Shown here piece after piece: positions 53,473 to 63,123 of a stretch of 64,000 bases of DNA. Position numbers and translations under genes: made by a program. This DNA comes from CAJBNH01 sp964447285 (lineage in GTDB: Bacteria; Myxococcota_A; UBA9042), in NCBI GenBank assembly GCA_964447285.1, contig CAYURO010000006.1, forward strand, positions 1-64,000, in the 5' to 3' direction. The first letter of the stretch is position 1, and every line of letters begins with the position of its first letter. Below the pieces are notes generated by a model that ran no database searches, was not told the origin of the DNA, and saw only the letters and a list, made by a program, of their open reading frames with translations.

Positions 53473-55326
53473 TCAGTCGCCACCCGCCTGCCACGCCACC
53501 GTCACCGACCCGCCCGCGGGCAGCCCCAGCCAGACGACGCCGGATTCGCCTGCTGCCATCCAGCCTTGCAACACCCCACCCTGAATCTTGCCCACACCCG
53601 CCGCACTGCCATCGATGGTGATGCCACTGACCGCCGCGGGGGTGCGGATCGCGACCACCGTTGGGCGCGGCCGCTGCTCCAGCTTCAGGGTGGCGGCTCC
53701 GTTCGCAACTTGCAGCGTGGCCGTCACCGGTTGCGGACCCTCGAGGCGAAACGCGCGTTGGCCCAAGGCCGCCGCCGTCACGAGCCACCCGTCGTGGGGC
53801 AGCAGGCCGTCAGGCGCCAGCCCGGTGAGGGGCGTGCCGTCGACGAACGGTTGCACGCTGCACGCGTCCAGATAGAGCGGCGTGCGCAGAAGATCCCCAA
53901 CGAAATCGACCGCTACGGTGCTGCCGCCCGCCACCGGCGCCTGCCCCGGCGTCCACCAGTCAAGCCACTGCCGACCCGCGGGTAGCGTGACCAGCCGCTT
54001 GTCGGTCGCATCCGTCAGGGGCGCGACCAGCCACGCCTCGCCGAGCTCGTAGCGCCAATCGCCCACCCAGTCGGCCTGAGCGGGGACGGGCCGCATGACA
54101 AGCGGCGCGCCGACCTGGACCTGCGACCGACGGACGACCGAGAACAGCATCGGCGCCAGTTGGTGATGCCACTGCGCCCAGTAACGATAGGCCGACAGCA
54201 GCTCAGCCTCGTGGTCCGGGAACGTCCAGGGCGTCAGGTTGGCGCGCCCGTGCAGCTGCATGAAGGGGCCAAGCGCGCCGACCGCCAGCCACCGCGCGAA
54301 CACTTGGGCGTCAAACGGGATCTTGACCGTCAGGTCCTGGTCGTCCCGGTCCAGATAGCCGCCGATGTCGGACCCCACGACCGGGTAACCGGCGTCGAGC
54401 GAGCGGAAGATGTGGTCGAATGCGTCGACAAGGCCCACCCAGTCGCGGCGGTTGTCACCGACCCACGCGACCGGCGCGTCCTGTGGGCGTGCGAAGAAGC
54501 GGCCTGCGAACTGGTAGCTTGCGTCCCAAGGCCGCACCATCGTGACGAAATCGGCCTTGCGCGATCGACCAAACGCAAGCATTTCACGGTAGTAGGCTTG
54601 GGAGTAGGCGTTTATGTCCTTGACACCGGCCGCCGTCTGCATGGGCTGCGGGTCGATGTGCATCTCGCCAAAATCAAGCTTGTAGCCGTCGATGTGCTCC
54701 AGCAGCCCCAGCTGGCGGCGATTCCACCAAGTTCGGGCGGCGGGCGAGAAGAAGTCGACCGAAGCCCCCAAGCCCTTCCACCACCCAAAGGTCTGTCCCT
54801 TGTTGACGAAATGGCCACACGCAAGCCCTTCTGCGAACCCGGGTGCCGGCCCAACGTACTTGTCGCCGCCCTGCTCCAAGTCGTAGCTCGCTTGATTCAT
54901 CTGCGCCGTCATCCACACCACCACCCGGACTTGTTGGGCGTGCAGGTCGGCCACCAGGTCGGGGAAGTCCGGGTAGCGCTTCGGGTTTGGGACGAAGGTG
55001 TGGTAGTTCGTCTCCCACGGACTGTCGAGGACCACGACGCCGACCGGGATCTGCCTGTCCAGACAGCCCTGCACGAACGCGCGGGTGTCATCGGTCGTCG
55101 AGATGTCTTTCGAGATCCATGGTTCGAAGGCCCAACGCGGAGTGGACACGTCCGGAGTTGCCGGGTTCGCCAGCGCAAGATCCACGTTGCACGGGTTCAC
55201 GACCTCGACCGTCGCGTCCGCCGCCGTATCGGTCGTCGATGCGTCCGTGTCGTTCGTCGTCGCACCGGACCCGCCGCAGCCCAACCACACGGCCGCCGCC
55301 ATCACCGTCCACCATGCCTTGCCCAC
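53473..55326 (-). CDS. Glycoside hydrolase family 31 lipoprotein
   Basis: A 617-residue predicted lipoprotein (lipobox WLGC, Cys17) of the GH31 alpha-glucosidase/xylosidase/sulfoquinovosidase group. The (beta/alpha)8 barrel shows PVGVVVLDSPWE and VVVWMTAQMNQ, then HIDGYKLDFGE with the nucleophile Asp (about residue 216) and GYPVVGSDIGGY with the acid/base Asp (about 320). The C-terminal beta domains (WLVAPLTDATDKRLVTLPAG and onwards) are typical. Substrate unknown. The start is GTG at 55326, behind GGAGGGGG. Short linker Asp/Thr stretch after the lipid Cys as in other lipoproteins here. Confidence 0.88.
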   Translation of the reverse strand: MGKAWWTVMAAAVWLGCGGSGATTNDTDASTTDTAADATVEVVNPCNVDLALANPATPDVSTPRWAFEPWISKDISTTDDTRAFVQGCLDRQIPVGVVVLDSPWETNYHTFVPNPKRYPDFPDLVADLHAQQVRVVVWMTAQMNQASYDLEQGGDKYVGPAPGFAEGLACGHFVNKGQTFGWWKGLGASVDFFSPAARTWWNRRQLGLLEHIDGYKLDFGEMHIDPQPMQTAAGVKDINAYSQAYYREMLAFGRSRKADFVTMVRPWDASYQFAGRFFARPQDAPVAWVGDNRRDWVGLVDAFDHIFRSLDAGYPVVGSDIGGYLDRDDQDLTVKIPFDAQVFARWLAVGALGPFMQLHGRANLTPWTFPDHEAELLSAYRYWAQWHHQLAPMLFSVVRRSQVQVGAPLVMRPVPAQADWVGDWRYELGEAWLVAPLTDATDKRLVTLPAGRQWLDWWTPGQAPVAGGSTVAVDFVGDLLRTPLYLDACSVQPFVDGTPLTGLAPDGLLPHDGWLVTAAALGQRAFRLEGPQPVTATLQVANGAATLKLEQRPRPTVVAIRTPAAVSGITIDGSAAGVGKIQGGVLQGWMAAGESGVVWLGLPAGGSVTVAWQAGGD

Positions 55327-55459
55327 GCGCCCCCTCCTCGTCCTGAAGCACCGTCGTCAGCTTCGCGAGCCGGACACCGCCCACCGGAGCGCGCAGTGGG
55401 CGATCGACTACGGACGGCTCACCAAGCTGCAAAACGGCCTGCCCCCCCTGCGTTCGCCC

Positions 55460-57184
55460 CTATCGCACCGATGAAGCCAAGCGGGTCACGTCTTCCGCCA
55501 GCCGCTGCAGCTCCGCAGGGTCCAGAAGCAGCCCGGCGTGGATGTCCAGGTCGGCCACGGCAGCGCGCAGAAACTCCCGCACCCGGACGGCCATCTCGGG
55601 GTGCGCGGCTGTTGCCAGCTGCCGCCGAACCATGGCCATCACGGCAGGATTCAGGTTGTGGTTGGCCCAGATCGCGTCGTTCATGGCCAGAAACGGCGCC
55701 ATCGGGTCCGGCCCGCTGAGGATCTCAGCCACCGGGCCGTACCCCTGCTCTGACCACTCGTACTGCATCCCGAACGCGAGCACGGTCCGAGCGGGCGGCG
55801 CGACACGGTCCGCAAGGGCGCACACGGCGTCCATGTGCCAAGTCTGGCAGTAGACCGGCTCGATATAGACTACCGCCTTGCGGGCCGACACGGCGTCCGA
55901 GAACGACTGGTCACCGCTGACCATCGTCGCCGGCTCAGTGGCAAGCAGCAGGCGTCGCATGTCCTCGTGGCACAAAGGATAGTGCACGAACACCCGCAGG
56001 CGCTTGCCGGGACCCAGTTCCAGTCGTACCGGGCTGACTTGCGCGGCCGGCTGACGGGGATCGCCGCCAAGGATCTCCATCACGCCAATTCCGCGGCCTC
56101 GCAGCCGCTCGCGCAGGGCCAAACCAAGCTCCACCGCCGCAAGCTGTTCCGGAGAGCGCGACGTCGGCATCACGACGTCGATCGAGCGACTGTGCCGCTG
56201 CTCCAAAAGGGCAACGTAGTCCAGGAACGTCTCGGCGCCCGAGTGCCCGTAGCCCAGGTACTTGCCGCTGTCCGGGTCGTCCTGCAGCGCCACGCGCAGC
56301 TCCGCGTCTGCCAACTGCGCCAGCTCGGCCTGCCGCATCGCCGGGTCTTCGGCCAGTTCACGCGCGCGCGCAAGGAGCCCGTCGTCCAGATGCACGCCCA
56401 GCTCGCCCGCCTCGATGCCACACGACCGCGCCGCCAGACACGGGTCCAACACCCACGCCCGCAGCGGAGCACCCGGCAGCGCTCCCAGCAGGCCGAGCGC
56501 AAGATTGCCCACCACCCGCGTCTGGCCGTCGCCCACCACCACAATTTCGCCTGTCTTCGGTCGGTGGCCGATCACGTCCGGCTCGACACCCACCTCAGCC
56601 GCAACGCGGTCCAAGTAGCTGTCGATGAAGGCATCGAACTGCGGCTCGAGCGACTTGAAGGCGTCGTCGCGCAACTGACGGATCGACCCGTACTCCGCCA
56701 GAAACAGAAACGGCGTCTCCAATGGCAGGTGCAGGGTGTTCAGCACCGACGCGGCGCTGCGGCAGTGGTCGAAGATGCCCGGCGCCGAGATCACCAGCTG
56801 CGGCGGCGACATCGGCCCGCGCCCAGCGTAGTCGGCCACGGACCACAGCCGGACCCGCGATGGCAACCCGAAGCCAGCCTGCTTCACGGCGTCGGTGCTG
56901 ACGAGGTCCAGCGAGACACCGGGCAGCTCTCGGTCCAACAACGCCATGAATTTGCTGGCAAAGGCCACATCACCCAAGCCCGAGTCGGCTTCGTTGTATA
57001 CGGTGATGGAAACGCCCGACCGGACGTCCAACTCGGCGAATGCGCCGTCGATCACGGCCTCCAGCTGATGGCGCCACACGAAGACGCGGTTGCGCCAACC
57101 GTCGATGACGGGCTGCGGCAGCCGATTCGGCGCCGACACGGGCCTGCGGGTCGAAGGCGCGGTCACGATTGCGGCAGCGTCCAT
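55460..57184 (-). CDS. Unrecognised large cytoplasmic protein, possibly GT-B glycosyltransferase-like
   Basis: A 574-residue protein I do not recognise with certainty. Its N-terminal region has Rossmann-like segments (SITVYNEADSGLGDVAFAS, LVISAPGIFDH, PFLFLAEYG), a middle part with KYLGYGHSGAETFLDYVALL, and near the C-terminus ATMVSGDQSFSDAVSARKAV, which resembles the donor-site region of GT-B glycosyltransferases (such as the EarP-type protein rhamnosyltransferases). No signal peptide. The ATG at 57184 overlaps the end of the upstream gene by 22 bp, so the two are coupled. The assignment is tentative. Confidence 0.5.
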   Translation of the reverse strand: MDAAAIVTAPSTRRPVSAPNRLPQPVIDGWRNRVFVWRHQLEAVIDGAFAELDVRSGVSITVYNEADSGLGDVAFASKFMALLDRELPGVSLDLVSTDAVKQAGFGLPSRVRLWSVADYAGRGPMSPPQLVISAPGIFDHCRSAASVLNTLHLPLETPFLFLAEYGSIRQLRDDAFKSLEPQFDAFIDSYLDRVAAEVGVEPDVIGHRPKTGEIVVVGDGQTRVVGNLALGLLGALPGAPLRAWVLDPCLAARSCGIEAGELGVHLDDGLLARARELAEDPAMRQAELAQLADAELRVALQDDPDSGKYLGYGHSGAETFLDYVALLEQRHSRSIDVVMPTSRSPEQLAAVELGLALRERLRGRGIGVMEILGGDPRQPAAQVSPVRLELGPGKRLRVFVHYPLCHEDMRRLLLATEPATMVSGDQSFSDAVSARKAVVYIEPVYCQTWHMDAVCALADRVAPPARTVLAFGMQYEWSEQGYGPVAEILSGPDPMAPFLAMNDAIWANHNLNPAVMAMVRRQLATAAHPEMAVRVREFLRAAVADLDIHAGLLLDPAELQRLAEDVTRLASSVR

Positions 57185-57546
57185 GGTGTGTACTGGCGGC
57201 TGGTCACGGACTTCAGGCCGCCCTCGACGTACTTGTCCATCTTGGCGTACAGCCGCATCACATCGTCCGGAGTCTCCTTCTGCGACACGCGCTGGAAGTG
57301 ACTCCACGAGTCGTAGGCGTGCCACTCCACAATCTGCGCAGGGTCGTCCTCGTCGCTCCAGACTTGAAAGCCGGCCAAGCCGACGTCGAACACGTAGTCG
57401 CGAAACTGGGCCAACAGCAACAGGAACTCCGGCCGATCCGAAGGGGCCACGCGGTAGCGGAATTCCACGACGTATCCGGCATCAGGACGTTGCACGAGTC
57501 GAAAGCCCCCCTCAATCACTATCCCGGTCTCGTCCGGGCGGCCCAC
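57163..57546 (-). CDS. Small dimeric alpha/beta-barrel-like protein
   Basis: A 127-residue protein with the pattern VVEFRYRVAPSDRPEFLLLL, FQVWSDEDDPAQIVEWHAYD and SWSHFQRVSQKETPDD, resembling the ferredoxin-like dimeric alpha/beta barrels (ABM-like or the C-terminal domain of MFS_3 transporters). Function unknown. It begins with GTG at 57546; the ribosome binding site is weak, so the start is uncertain. Overlaps the next gene by 22 bp. Confidence 0.65.
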   Translation of the reverse strand: MGRPDETGIVIEGGFRLVQRPDAGYVVEFRYRVAPSDRPEFLLLLAQFRDYVFDVGLAGFQVWSDEDDPAQIVEWHAYDSWSHFQRVSQKETPDDVMRLYAKMDKYVEGGLKSVTSRQYTPWTLPQS

Positions 57547-57685
57547 GCTTCGCCCCCAGACCCACCAAGAGCGATCACGACCTGCGTGGTCCTCTACGTC
57601 ACGGCCAAGCCCGCGTCAAGCGGTCGAATCTGGTCGTTCTGGCTCGGCGATCTTCGTCGTCCTTGCCAGCGATGGTCAGGCTCGC

Positions 57686-58414
57686 CTAGTTCGGATCCCC
57701 ATCACATTTCGCAAACTTGTCGACAAGCGCCGCATGGCCACCGTCTGCTGCGATGGGCACGCAAACGATCGGCAGCGTCCGCTCGGCCGTGCACCCATCC
57801 TCGACCAGCGCGCCGCCCGGCTGGCTGACCACGAGGCAGTCCATCGGCTGGCACGACCGCCATCCCGAACCGAACGACGAGTGATAGGCCTTGTAGCTCA
57901 GCCCCTTCCACTCGAAGACCGCCATGTCGTTGTGGTGGTTGCCGCCCCAGTCGTACTCGGCCGACGCGAGCTTGGTGACCTTGGTGCCGTCTGAGAACCA
58001 CGCCTGCGCCGCGAGTACCGGCAGCTCGGTGTTGTACGGGTTGCAGTCGACCGGCGTCCCTTGGACGTAGACGAATCCGGACTCGGCGCCGTAGGCAAAG
58101 GTACAGAGCCAGTCGGTGTCCCATAACTTCTGGGGATCAGAAGGGAACACTGGATTCTTGCACACGACGGTATGCTGCTGCGGCACGCGATACGCAAAGC
58201 CGTAGTCGCCGGGCTCGGTCTGCGTCGCGTCGGTCGCGGTGTCAGTCGCGGTGTCGTCGTCGGTCACCGCATCGGCTCCCGTGTCGTCGACCAGCCCGTC
58301 GGCAGCGTCAATGGGCGCGGGAGTTGCGGCTGGGTCGCTTTCGCAAGCGGCGAGGCCCAGCGCCACGGCGCAGGTGAAGGCCAACCAGACAAGCGGCTGT
58401 GCAGTACGGCGCAT
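57686..58414 (-). CDS. Lipoprotein with Asp/Thr linker and unknown C-terminal domain
   Basis: A 242-residue predicted lipoprotein (lipobox LAAC, Cys24). After a short Asp/Thr-rich linker the mature domain has aromatic, beta-rich segments (DYGFAYRVPQQHTVVCK, YDWGGNHHNDMAVFEWKG) and several Cys that could form disulphides; no family was recognised. ATG at 58414 behind GGAGG. A promoter-like sequence (TTGCAC, 16 bp, TAACAC) lies at 58458-58485. Confidence 0.72.
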   Translation of the reverse strand: MRRTAQPLVWLAFTCAVALGLAACESDPAATPAPIDAADGLVDDTGADAVTDDDTATDTATDATQTEPGDYGFAYRVPQQHTVVCKNPVFPSDPQKLWDTDWLCTFAYGAESGFVYVQGTPVDCNPYNTELPVLAAQAWFSDGTKVTKLASAEYDWGGNHHNDMAVFEWKGLSYKAYHSSFGSGWRSCQPMDCLVVSQPGGALVEDGCTAERTLPIVCVPIAADGGHAALVDKFAKCDGDPN

Positions 58415-58961
58415 CGGTCCTCCAAACGCGGTCACGAACGGGGCGTGGCGCTGGAGAGTGTTAACGTGCGTGGGGGGTTGTGCAAGGTCGGGGTGACTCG
58501 CGCCCCGGGCATATCTATCGCCAAAGACACCACGGACCTGCGCCCCTCCCCGACGCTGCCGCGCCTTCCCCTCCCCATTCCGTAGTATTTTCGTTGCGTT
58601 CGATGCTTTCGACGGCGGAATGTGGATGGGAAATCGCCCAATCGGTCGTGACGCTTTGGAATCGGGCGTAGCAACGAGGACGTCGCAAGCGTGCCCGTCC
58701 GGTCCAGGCGCGAGCGTCGGAGAACCGGGAGCCCCATCCCTATTGCGCCATCGAAATCACAAGACTTTTCAACCAATCACGCAATGGGGAGGGGGCGCGC
58801 GGAAGCGGGGGGAGGGGCGCCAAGGGCCGGTCGCCCACCACATCGGAGTCGCCTTCGCTCACCAGGCCAGCGAGTTCGACACGCGCGCATCCGCCCCGAA
58901 GGTGGATGGAACCTGACAGGCGCAGAGGCCCGTCCCAACCCGGACACGACAGGCCCCGCCG
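58415..58961. other. 547-bp intergenic region
   Basis: Lies between the lipoprotein start (58414) and the end of valS (58962), both leftward. Contains a weak promoter for the lipoprotein at 58458-58485 and an imperfect hairpin (58738-58747 with 58780-58789). No convincing small gene or RNA was found. Confidence 0.5.
58458..58485 (-). promoter_or_regulatory. Putative promoter of the lipoprotein at 57686-58414
   Basis: Minus strand TTGCAC, 16-bp spacer, TAACAC, about 45 bp before the ATG. By eye. Confidence 0.3.
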
Positions 58962-61649
58962 TCACGCCACCGGCGCCACATCCGCCGGAGCGGCCACGAT
59001 CCCGATGCAAATCCCCGTCACGCCCACGGGATTCACGGGATCGCCCACGCCCACATGCTCGCCCTGCGGCGCTGCGAAGCTCCACGCCTCGGCCCGCGAC
59101 GCGGCCAGCCAGTCCCGCTCGAGCGGCGCCAGCTCGGCCCGCTGCTCGGCCGTCGCCTGCACGTACACGACGTCCAACGGCCTCCCGCCTCCCAGCTTGG
59201 CCGCGGTCTTGCACTGCCGCACGGCACCCACCAGCGTGATCAGCAAGTCGCCCTGCTTCTCGGCCTCGACGTCCCGCGCGCCACCGAACACGTCGATGGC
59301 ACCGTCCTCGCGCTGCGGCCAGGCCGCCACGTGGATGCTCGGCGCCGCCTTCTCGCCCAGGAACGGCACGATCGCCTTGAAGTAGAGCTCCTCGGTCAAG
59401 AACGGCAGCACGGGCGCGAACAGCCGCAGCAGCGCGTAGGTCGTCTCCATGATGGTGCGCCGACCCGCCTCTTGCTGGCCCGCCGTCCAGCGGTCGCTGC
59501 CGCGGAAGCGTTCCTTCACGATCTCCAGGTAGTTGTCGCACCAGTCCTTCCAGAAGAAGCCCTCGGTGGCGCGCAGGGCCTTGCTGTACTCGTACTGCTC
59601 GTAGGCCTCGGTCGCCTGGCCGATCACATCGACCAGTCGGCTGCGGATCCACAGGTCGGCCGCGGTCGGCTCTTCGGCCACGGCGCCCGGCTGCCAGCCC
59701 TCGAGGTTGGTCATGGCAAAGCGCGTCGAGTTCCACAGCTTGGTCAGCAGTCGCTTGCCGCCCTTCACGTCGTCTTCGATGTAGCGCAGGTCGTGGCCCA
59801 GCGTGGCGCCGGCCGCCCAGTACCGCAGCGCATCGGCCGAGTACTTGGCGATGACTTCCGCCGGGTCGACGAAGTTGCCCGCGCGCTTGGACATCTTCTT
59901 GCCGGCGCGGTCCAGGCCCCAGCCCGAGATCATCACGTCGCGCCACGGCAGCGAGTCGGTGTGCAGGTGGCTCTTGGCGACGGTGTAGAACAGCCAGGTG
60001 CGAATGATCTCAAACGCCTGCACGCGCACGCCCATCGGGTAGATCTCGGGGCGCGACCGGTCGGCCATCGGCGTCGCGGCGTCCTGCTTGTCCTGCCACA
60101 TCGCCCAGTTGGCGTTCAGCAGCGGGGTCAGCGACGACGTCATCCAGGTGTCCATCACGTCGGGCTCGGCGCGGAAGCTGGTGCCGCCGCACTTGGCGCA
60201 TTTCTCGCGAGGACACGCGGACATCATCGGGTCGATGGGCAGCTCGGCCTCGGTCGCGAACGACGGCGCGTTGCACGACTCGCAGTACCAGACGGGAAAC
60301 GGCACGCCGTAGAAGCGCTGGCGGCTGATGTTCCAGTCCCACTTCAGGTTGGTGACCCAGTCCTCGTACCGCTCGCGCATGAACTCGGGGAACCAGCGCA
60401 GCTCGCGACCGCGCTCGATCAGCGGCTCCTTCAGGTCCAGCAGGCGGATGAACCACTGCGGCGCGACCTGGATCTCGACCGGCGTGCTGCAGCGCTCGTG
60501 CACGCTCGCCCGGCTGACGTTGCTGCGGATGGGGCCCAGGTAGCCGTGCGCCTTCAGCAATTCCACGGCCGCCAGTCGCGCCTCGCTGTACTGCGACCCC
60601 TTGGCCGGCACATGCACGCGCTGTCCGTGCAGCGTCGGCAGGTTCGGCGTCACCATGCGGCCTTGCGGGTCGAGGATCAGCACCGTGTCCAGACCGTGGG
60701 CGCGCCACTTCGCGATGTCCTCGGGGTCGCCGAACGTGCAGACCATCATCAGGCCGGTGCCGAACTCAGGGTCGACGGCGGCGTCGAACACCAGCGGGAT
60801 GGTGCGCAACTGGTCGGCGGGCAGCGGCTGGCCCTCGGTGTCGGCGCGCAGGTCGGTCAGCGGCACGGCAAACCGCAAGCCCTTCAACGCGTTGAAGCGC
60901 GCGTCGTCGGGGTGGCAGGCCAGCGCAACGCACGCGGGCACCAGTTCGGGGCGGGTGGTCTCGATCAGGCCGGCGGCGGGTGCCGACTGACCGGCGGGCA
61001 CCGAAGTCTGCGCCACGTCGAAGAGCACGGTGTGCATCGGGCGGTCGATCTCGTCGCCGGTCTCGACGTCGGCCTGGGCGAGCGCGGTCGCGCACGTGGG
61101 GCACCACAGGATCGGGTCCTCGCGACGCTCGATGCGACCCTTGCGCATCAGGTCCAGGAACGACGTCTGGGCGTGGCGCATGGCGCGGGGCTGAATCGTC
61201 GAGTACGTCATGCGCCAGTCGACGGAAAGCCCAAGCGCCATCCACAGATCCTGATAGACCTTGGCACCCGCGCGCGTCTCGGCCAGGCACAGCTCGATGA
61301 ACTCCTTGCGCGTGATCTTGGCCTTGTTGACCTTGAACTTCTGCTCGACGTACCGCTCTGTGGGCAGGCCGTTGTCGTCGAAGCCCATGGGATAGTAGAT
61401 CTCGTGGCCGCGCATGCGCTTGAAACGCACCACGAATTCGGCCTGCGAGTAGCTCATGGCGTGGCCGACGTGCAGGTGCGCGGCAGAGACGTACGGCGGC
61501 GGCGTGTCGACCGAGTACACCTTGCCAGCCTTCGCGGCGGCGCTGTCGGCGTGGTACTCGAACAAGCCACCGTCCTGCCACTTCTGGATCCAGGTGGGCT
61601 CGACGGCGGCGAAGTCGTAGTTCTTGGGAAAGTTCTCGTTTTCGGACAT
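58962..61649 (-). CDS. valS: Valyl-tRNA synthetase, archaeal-type
   Basis: Charges tRNA-Val with valine in the cytoplasm. It has 895 residues. The class-I HIGH motif is HVGH within PPPYVSAAHLHVGHAM, and KMSKS appears as GKKMSKRAG. The phrase YYPMGFDDNGLPTERYVEQ is characteristic of the archaeal-like ValRS form (also in some alphaproteobacteria), in contrast to the usual bacterial type; the C-terminal coiled coil of bacterial ValRS is absent. An editing (CP1) domain and a Cys-containing zinc-like site (CPTC, CPREKCAKC) are present. ATG at 61649 behind GGAG. Overlapping divergent promoters lie at 61734-61778. Confidence 0.95.
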   Translation of the reverse strand: MSENENFPKNYDFAAVEPTWIQKWQDGGLFEYHADSAAAKAGKVYSVDTPPPYVSAAHLHVGHAMSYSQAEFVVRFKRMRGHEIYYPMGFDDNGLPTERYVEQKFKVNKAKITRKEFIELCLAETRAGAKVYQDLWMALGLSVDWRMTYSTIQPRAMRHAQTSFLDLMRKGRIERREDPILWCPTCATALAQADVETGDEIDRPMHTVLFDVAQTSVPAGQSAPAAGLIETTRPELVPACVALACHPDDARFNALKGLRFAVPLTDLRADTEGQPLPADQLRTIPLVFDAAVDPEFGTGLMMVCTFGDPEDIAKWRAHGLDTVLILDPQGRMVTPNLPTLHGQRVHVPAKGSQYSEARLAAVELLKAHGYLGPIRSNVSRASVHERCSTPVEIQVAPQWFIRLLDLKEPLIERGRELRWFPEFMRERYEDWVTNLKWDWNISRQRFYGVPFPVWYCESCNAPSFATEAELPIDPMMSACPREKCAKCGGTSFRAEPDVMDTWMTSSLTPLLNANWAMWQDKQDAATPMADRSRPEIYPMGVRVQAFEIIRTWLFYTVAKSHLHTDSLPWRDVMISGWGLDRAGKKMSKRAGNFVDPAEVIAKYSADALRYWAAGATLGHDLRYIEDDVKGGKRLLTKLWNSTRFAMTNLEGWQPGAVAEEPTAADLWIRSRLVDVIGQATEAYEQYEYSKALRATEGFFWKDWCDNYLEIVKERFRGSDRWTAGQQEAGRRTIMETTYALLRLFAPVLPFLTEELYFKAIVPFLGEKAAPSIHVAAWPQREDGAIDVFGGARDVEAEKQGDLLITLVGAVRQCKTAAKLGGGRPLDVVYVQATAEQRAELAPLERDWLAASRAEAWSFAAPQGEHVGVGDPVNPVGVTGICIGIVAAPADVAPVA

Positions 61650-61733
61650 CGACGTGGCTCCGGCAGGGTTCGTTTGAGGATCCCGCAAGTTCTGCGCGAC
61701 GCAGGTTCGCCGGGGACCGCTCGAAGGCGCGGA

Positions 61734-61762
61734 AGACTAGCACAAGCCGTGACCTTGGTCAC
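61734..61762 (-). promoter_or_regulatory. Putative valS promoter
   Basis: Minus strand GTGACC, 17-bp spacer, TAGTCT, with a leader of about 78 nt to the ATG. Its -35 box is one arm of an inverted repeat whose other arm forms the -35 box of the divergent promoter. Confidence 0.4.
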
Positions 61763-61778
61763 CGTTCCACGCTATGCT
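61749..61778 (+). promoter_or_regulatory. Putative promoter of the lipoprotein at 61804; shared GTGACC-TT-GGTCAC element
   Basis: Plus strand GTGACC, 18-bp spacer, TATGCT. The inverted repeat GTGACC-TT-GGTCAC (61749-61762) supplies the -35 boxes of both divergent promoters, so a single regulator bound there could affect both. Confidence 0.4.
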
Positions 61779-61803
61779 GGTCTGCCGTTACGGAGTCCCC
61801 CGC

Positions 61804-63063
61804 ATGCCCTGCCCCACGCTACGTCTTGCCCTGACGGTCCTGCTGGTCGGGATGGCGTTGGCGTGCCGCCGCGAGCCGCCGGTCCTGGCGCCGAAGCCGG
61901 TCGTCGCGAAGGTGGCCGCCGTGGACCTGCCGGGCGCGGCGACCGCCACTGCGCTGCCCTCGCCGGGCACTGCAACCCAGCTTGCTGCAAGCGGAACGTC
62001 GACCGACGAGCTGTTCCCGCCGCCGCCGCCGCCGCCCGATGTGCCGTTGTCGCTGGATGACGCACCGCGGGTGTTCGCCAGCATGGAGGCGGAGATGCGC
62101 AAGGCGGGGCTGCGCTTTCCGCCAGAGCCGGGTCGCCTCGCGTTCGTCAACTGGCTCTACAGGACGCGCGAACTCCCGAATGCCCCGCCCGGTGGCGGAC
62201 GCCACGAGCTTCTGCTGTTCGACGAGAACGGACGACTGCGCGTCTACGTGCTTCCGCTGCGCGTGGAATGGGTCAGGGAAGACGGCGAGTGCCGGTTGGA
62301 AACCCCGTATGTGGACGGCCACATGAACGATACGGCCGTGGCGGCGTGCGACTCCGACGATGCCGCGCTCCTCGACTCACTCGCGGCGCTGGCCACGTTC
62401 AACCGGCGGCGGCCGCCCCAGGACTTGCACGCCGAAGCCCTGACCACGCACGGCGACTTCACGACCCTGCGGATGGTGAGCGACCTTCACCGGCTGCGGT
62501 TCATCGCCACGATCGGGCCCGACGGCCCGGCGCTCACGCCTGCGGGCGATGGCGGGCAGGTGACGCTGCGCCCCCGCGCAGACGGCATCCAGGCGCACCG
62601 CGACGGGCGCGAGGCGTGGGTGTGGCGCGAAGGTCCGAGCTTGCGCACGTCGAACCACGGCGAGCCTGTGCTGGACCCCGAGGAACGGCTGCCCGCTCTG
62701 CGCGTGGCCCTGCGAGGGGCCGATCTGCTGGCTGCGGGCCGCGCGGTCGATGCGGCGTTGGCCGAGCGCAAGCTGACGTCAGCAGGACCCGGGACGTTCG
62801 AAGTCCTCTCGACCGAACGAGGAATCGAGTGGAAAGCCGTGTTCGTGCCCGTACTCGCCGCTCCCGAATCCGGTCCGCGGGCGGCGGTCGTGCGCTGGCG
62901 GGTCGGCGATGCCAACCGACAGGTGGAAGCGAAGCCGGAGCAGCTTGCGCAAGCTATCGAACGCGCAGGTCTTCCCCCCGGCTGCCACCTCGTCCAGATC
63001 CTGGGTCCCTCACTCGAGGACGCCGGCAAGGTCGTCGCCGTCCTGCGCGCCTGCGCTCCATGA
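61804..63063 (+). CDS. Lipoprotein of unknown function
   Basis: A 419-residue predicted lipoprotein (lipobox ALAC, Cys21). A Pro-rich segment (FPPPPPPPDVPL) separates the linker from a folded domain with strands and helices (LDDAPRVFASMEAEMRKAG, AFVNWLYRTRELPNAPPGG). No family was recognised. ATG at 61804 with GGAG upstream. It is divergent from valS and followed by a membrane protein gene 60 bp later. Confidence 0.72.
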   Translation: MPCPTLRLALTVLLVGMALACRREPPVLAPKPVVAKVAAVDLPGAATATALPSPGTATQLAASGTSTDELFPPPPPPPDVPLSLDDAPRVFASMEAEMRKAGLRFPPEPGRLAFVNWLYRTRELPNAPPGGGRHELLLFDENGRLRVYVLPLRVEWVREDGECRLETPYVDGHMNDTAVAACDSDDAALLDSLAALATFNRRRPPQDLHAEALTTHGDFTTLRMVSDLHRLRFIATIGPDGPALTPAGDGGQVTLRPRADGIQAHRDGREAWVWREGPSLRTSNHGEPVLDPEERLPALRVALRGADLLAAGRAVDAALAERKLTSAGPGTFEVLSTERGIEWKAVFVPVLAAPESGPRAAVVRWRVGDANRQVEAKPEQLAQAIERAGLPPGCHLVQILGPSLEDAGKVVAVLRACAP

Positions 63064-63123
63064 GCCTTCCCAACCACGTTCACGCAAGCCACAATCCCGC
63101 CGCCTTCCGCTTGGAGTCCCCGG

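Noticed and set aside
53298..53483. 61-residue Pro-rich minus-strand frame overlapping the end of the GH31 gene
   Set aside because: It starts with GTG inside the GH31 stop region and shows no domain; codon choice is mixed. Kept out as unsupported although translational coupling is possible.
59055..62060. A 1001-residue plus-strand frame opposite valS
   Set aside because: Antisense shadow of valyl-tRNA synthetase; no recognisable domain.
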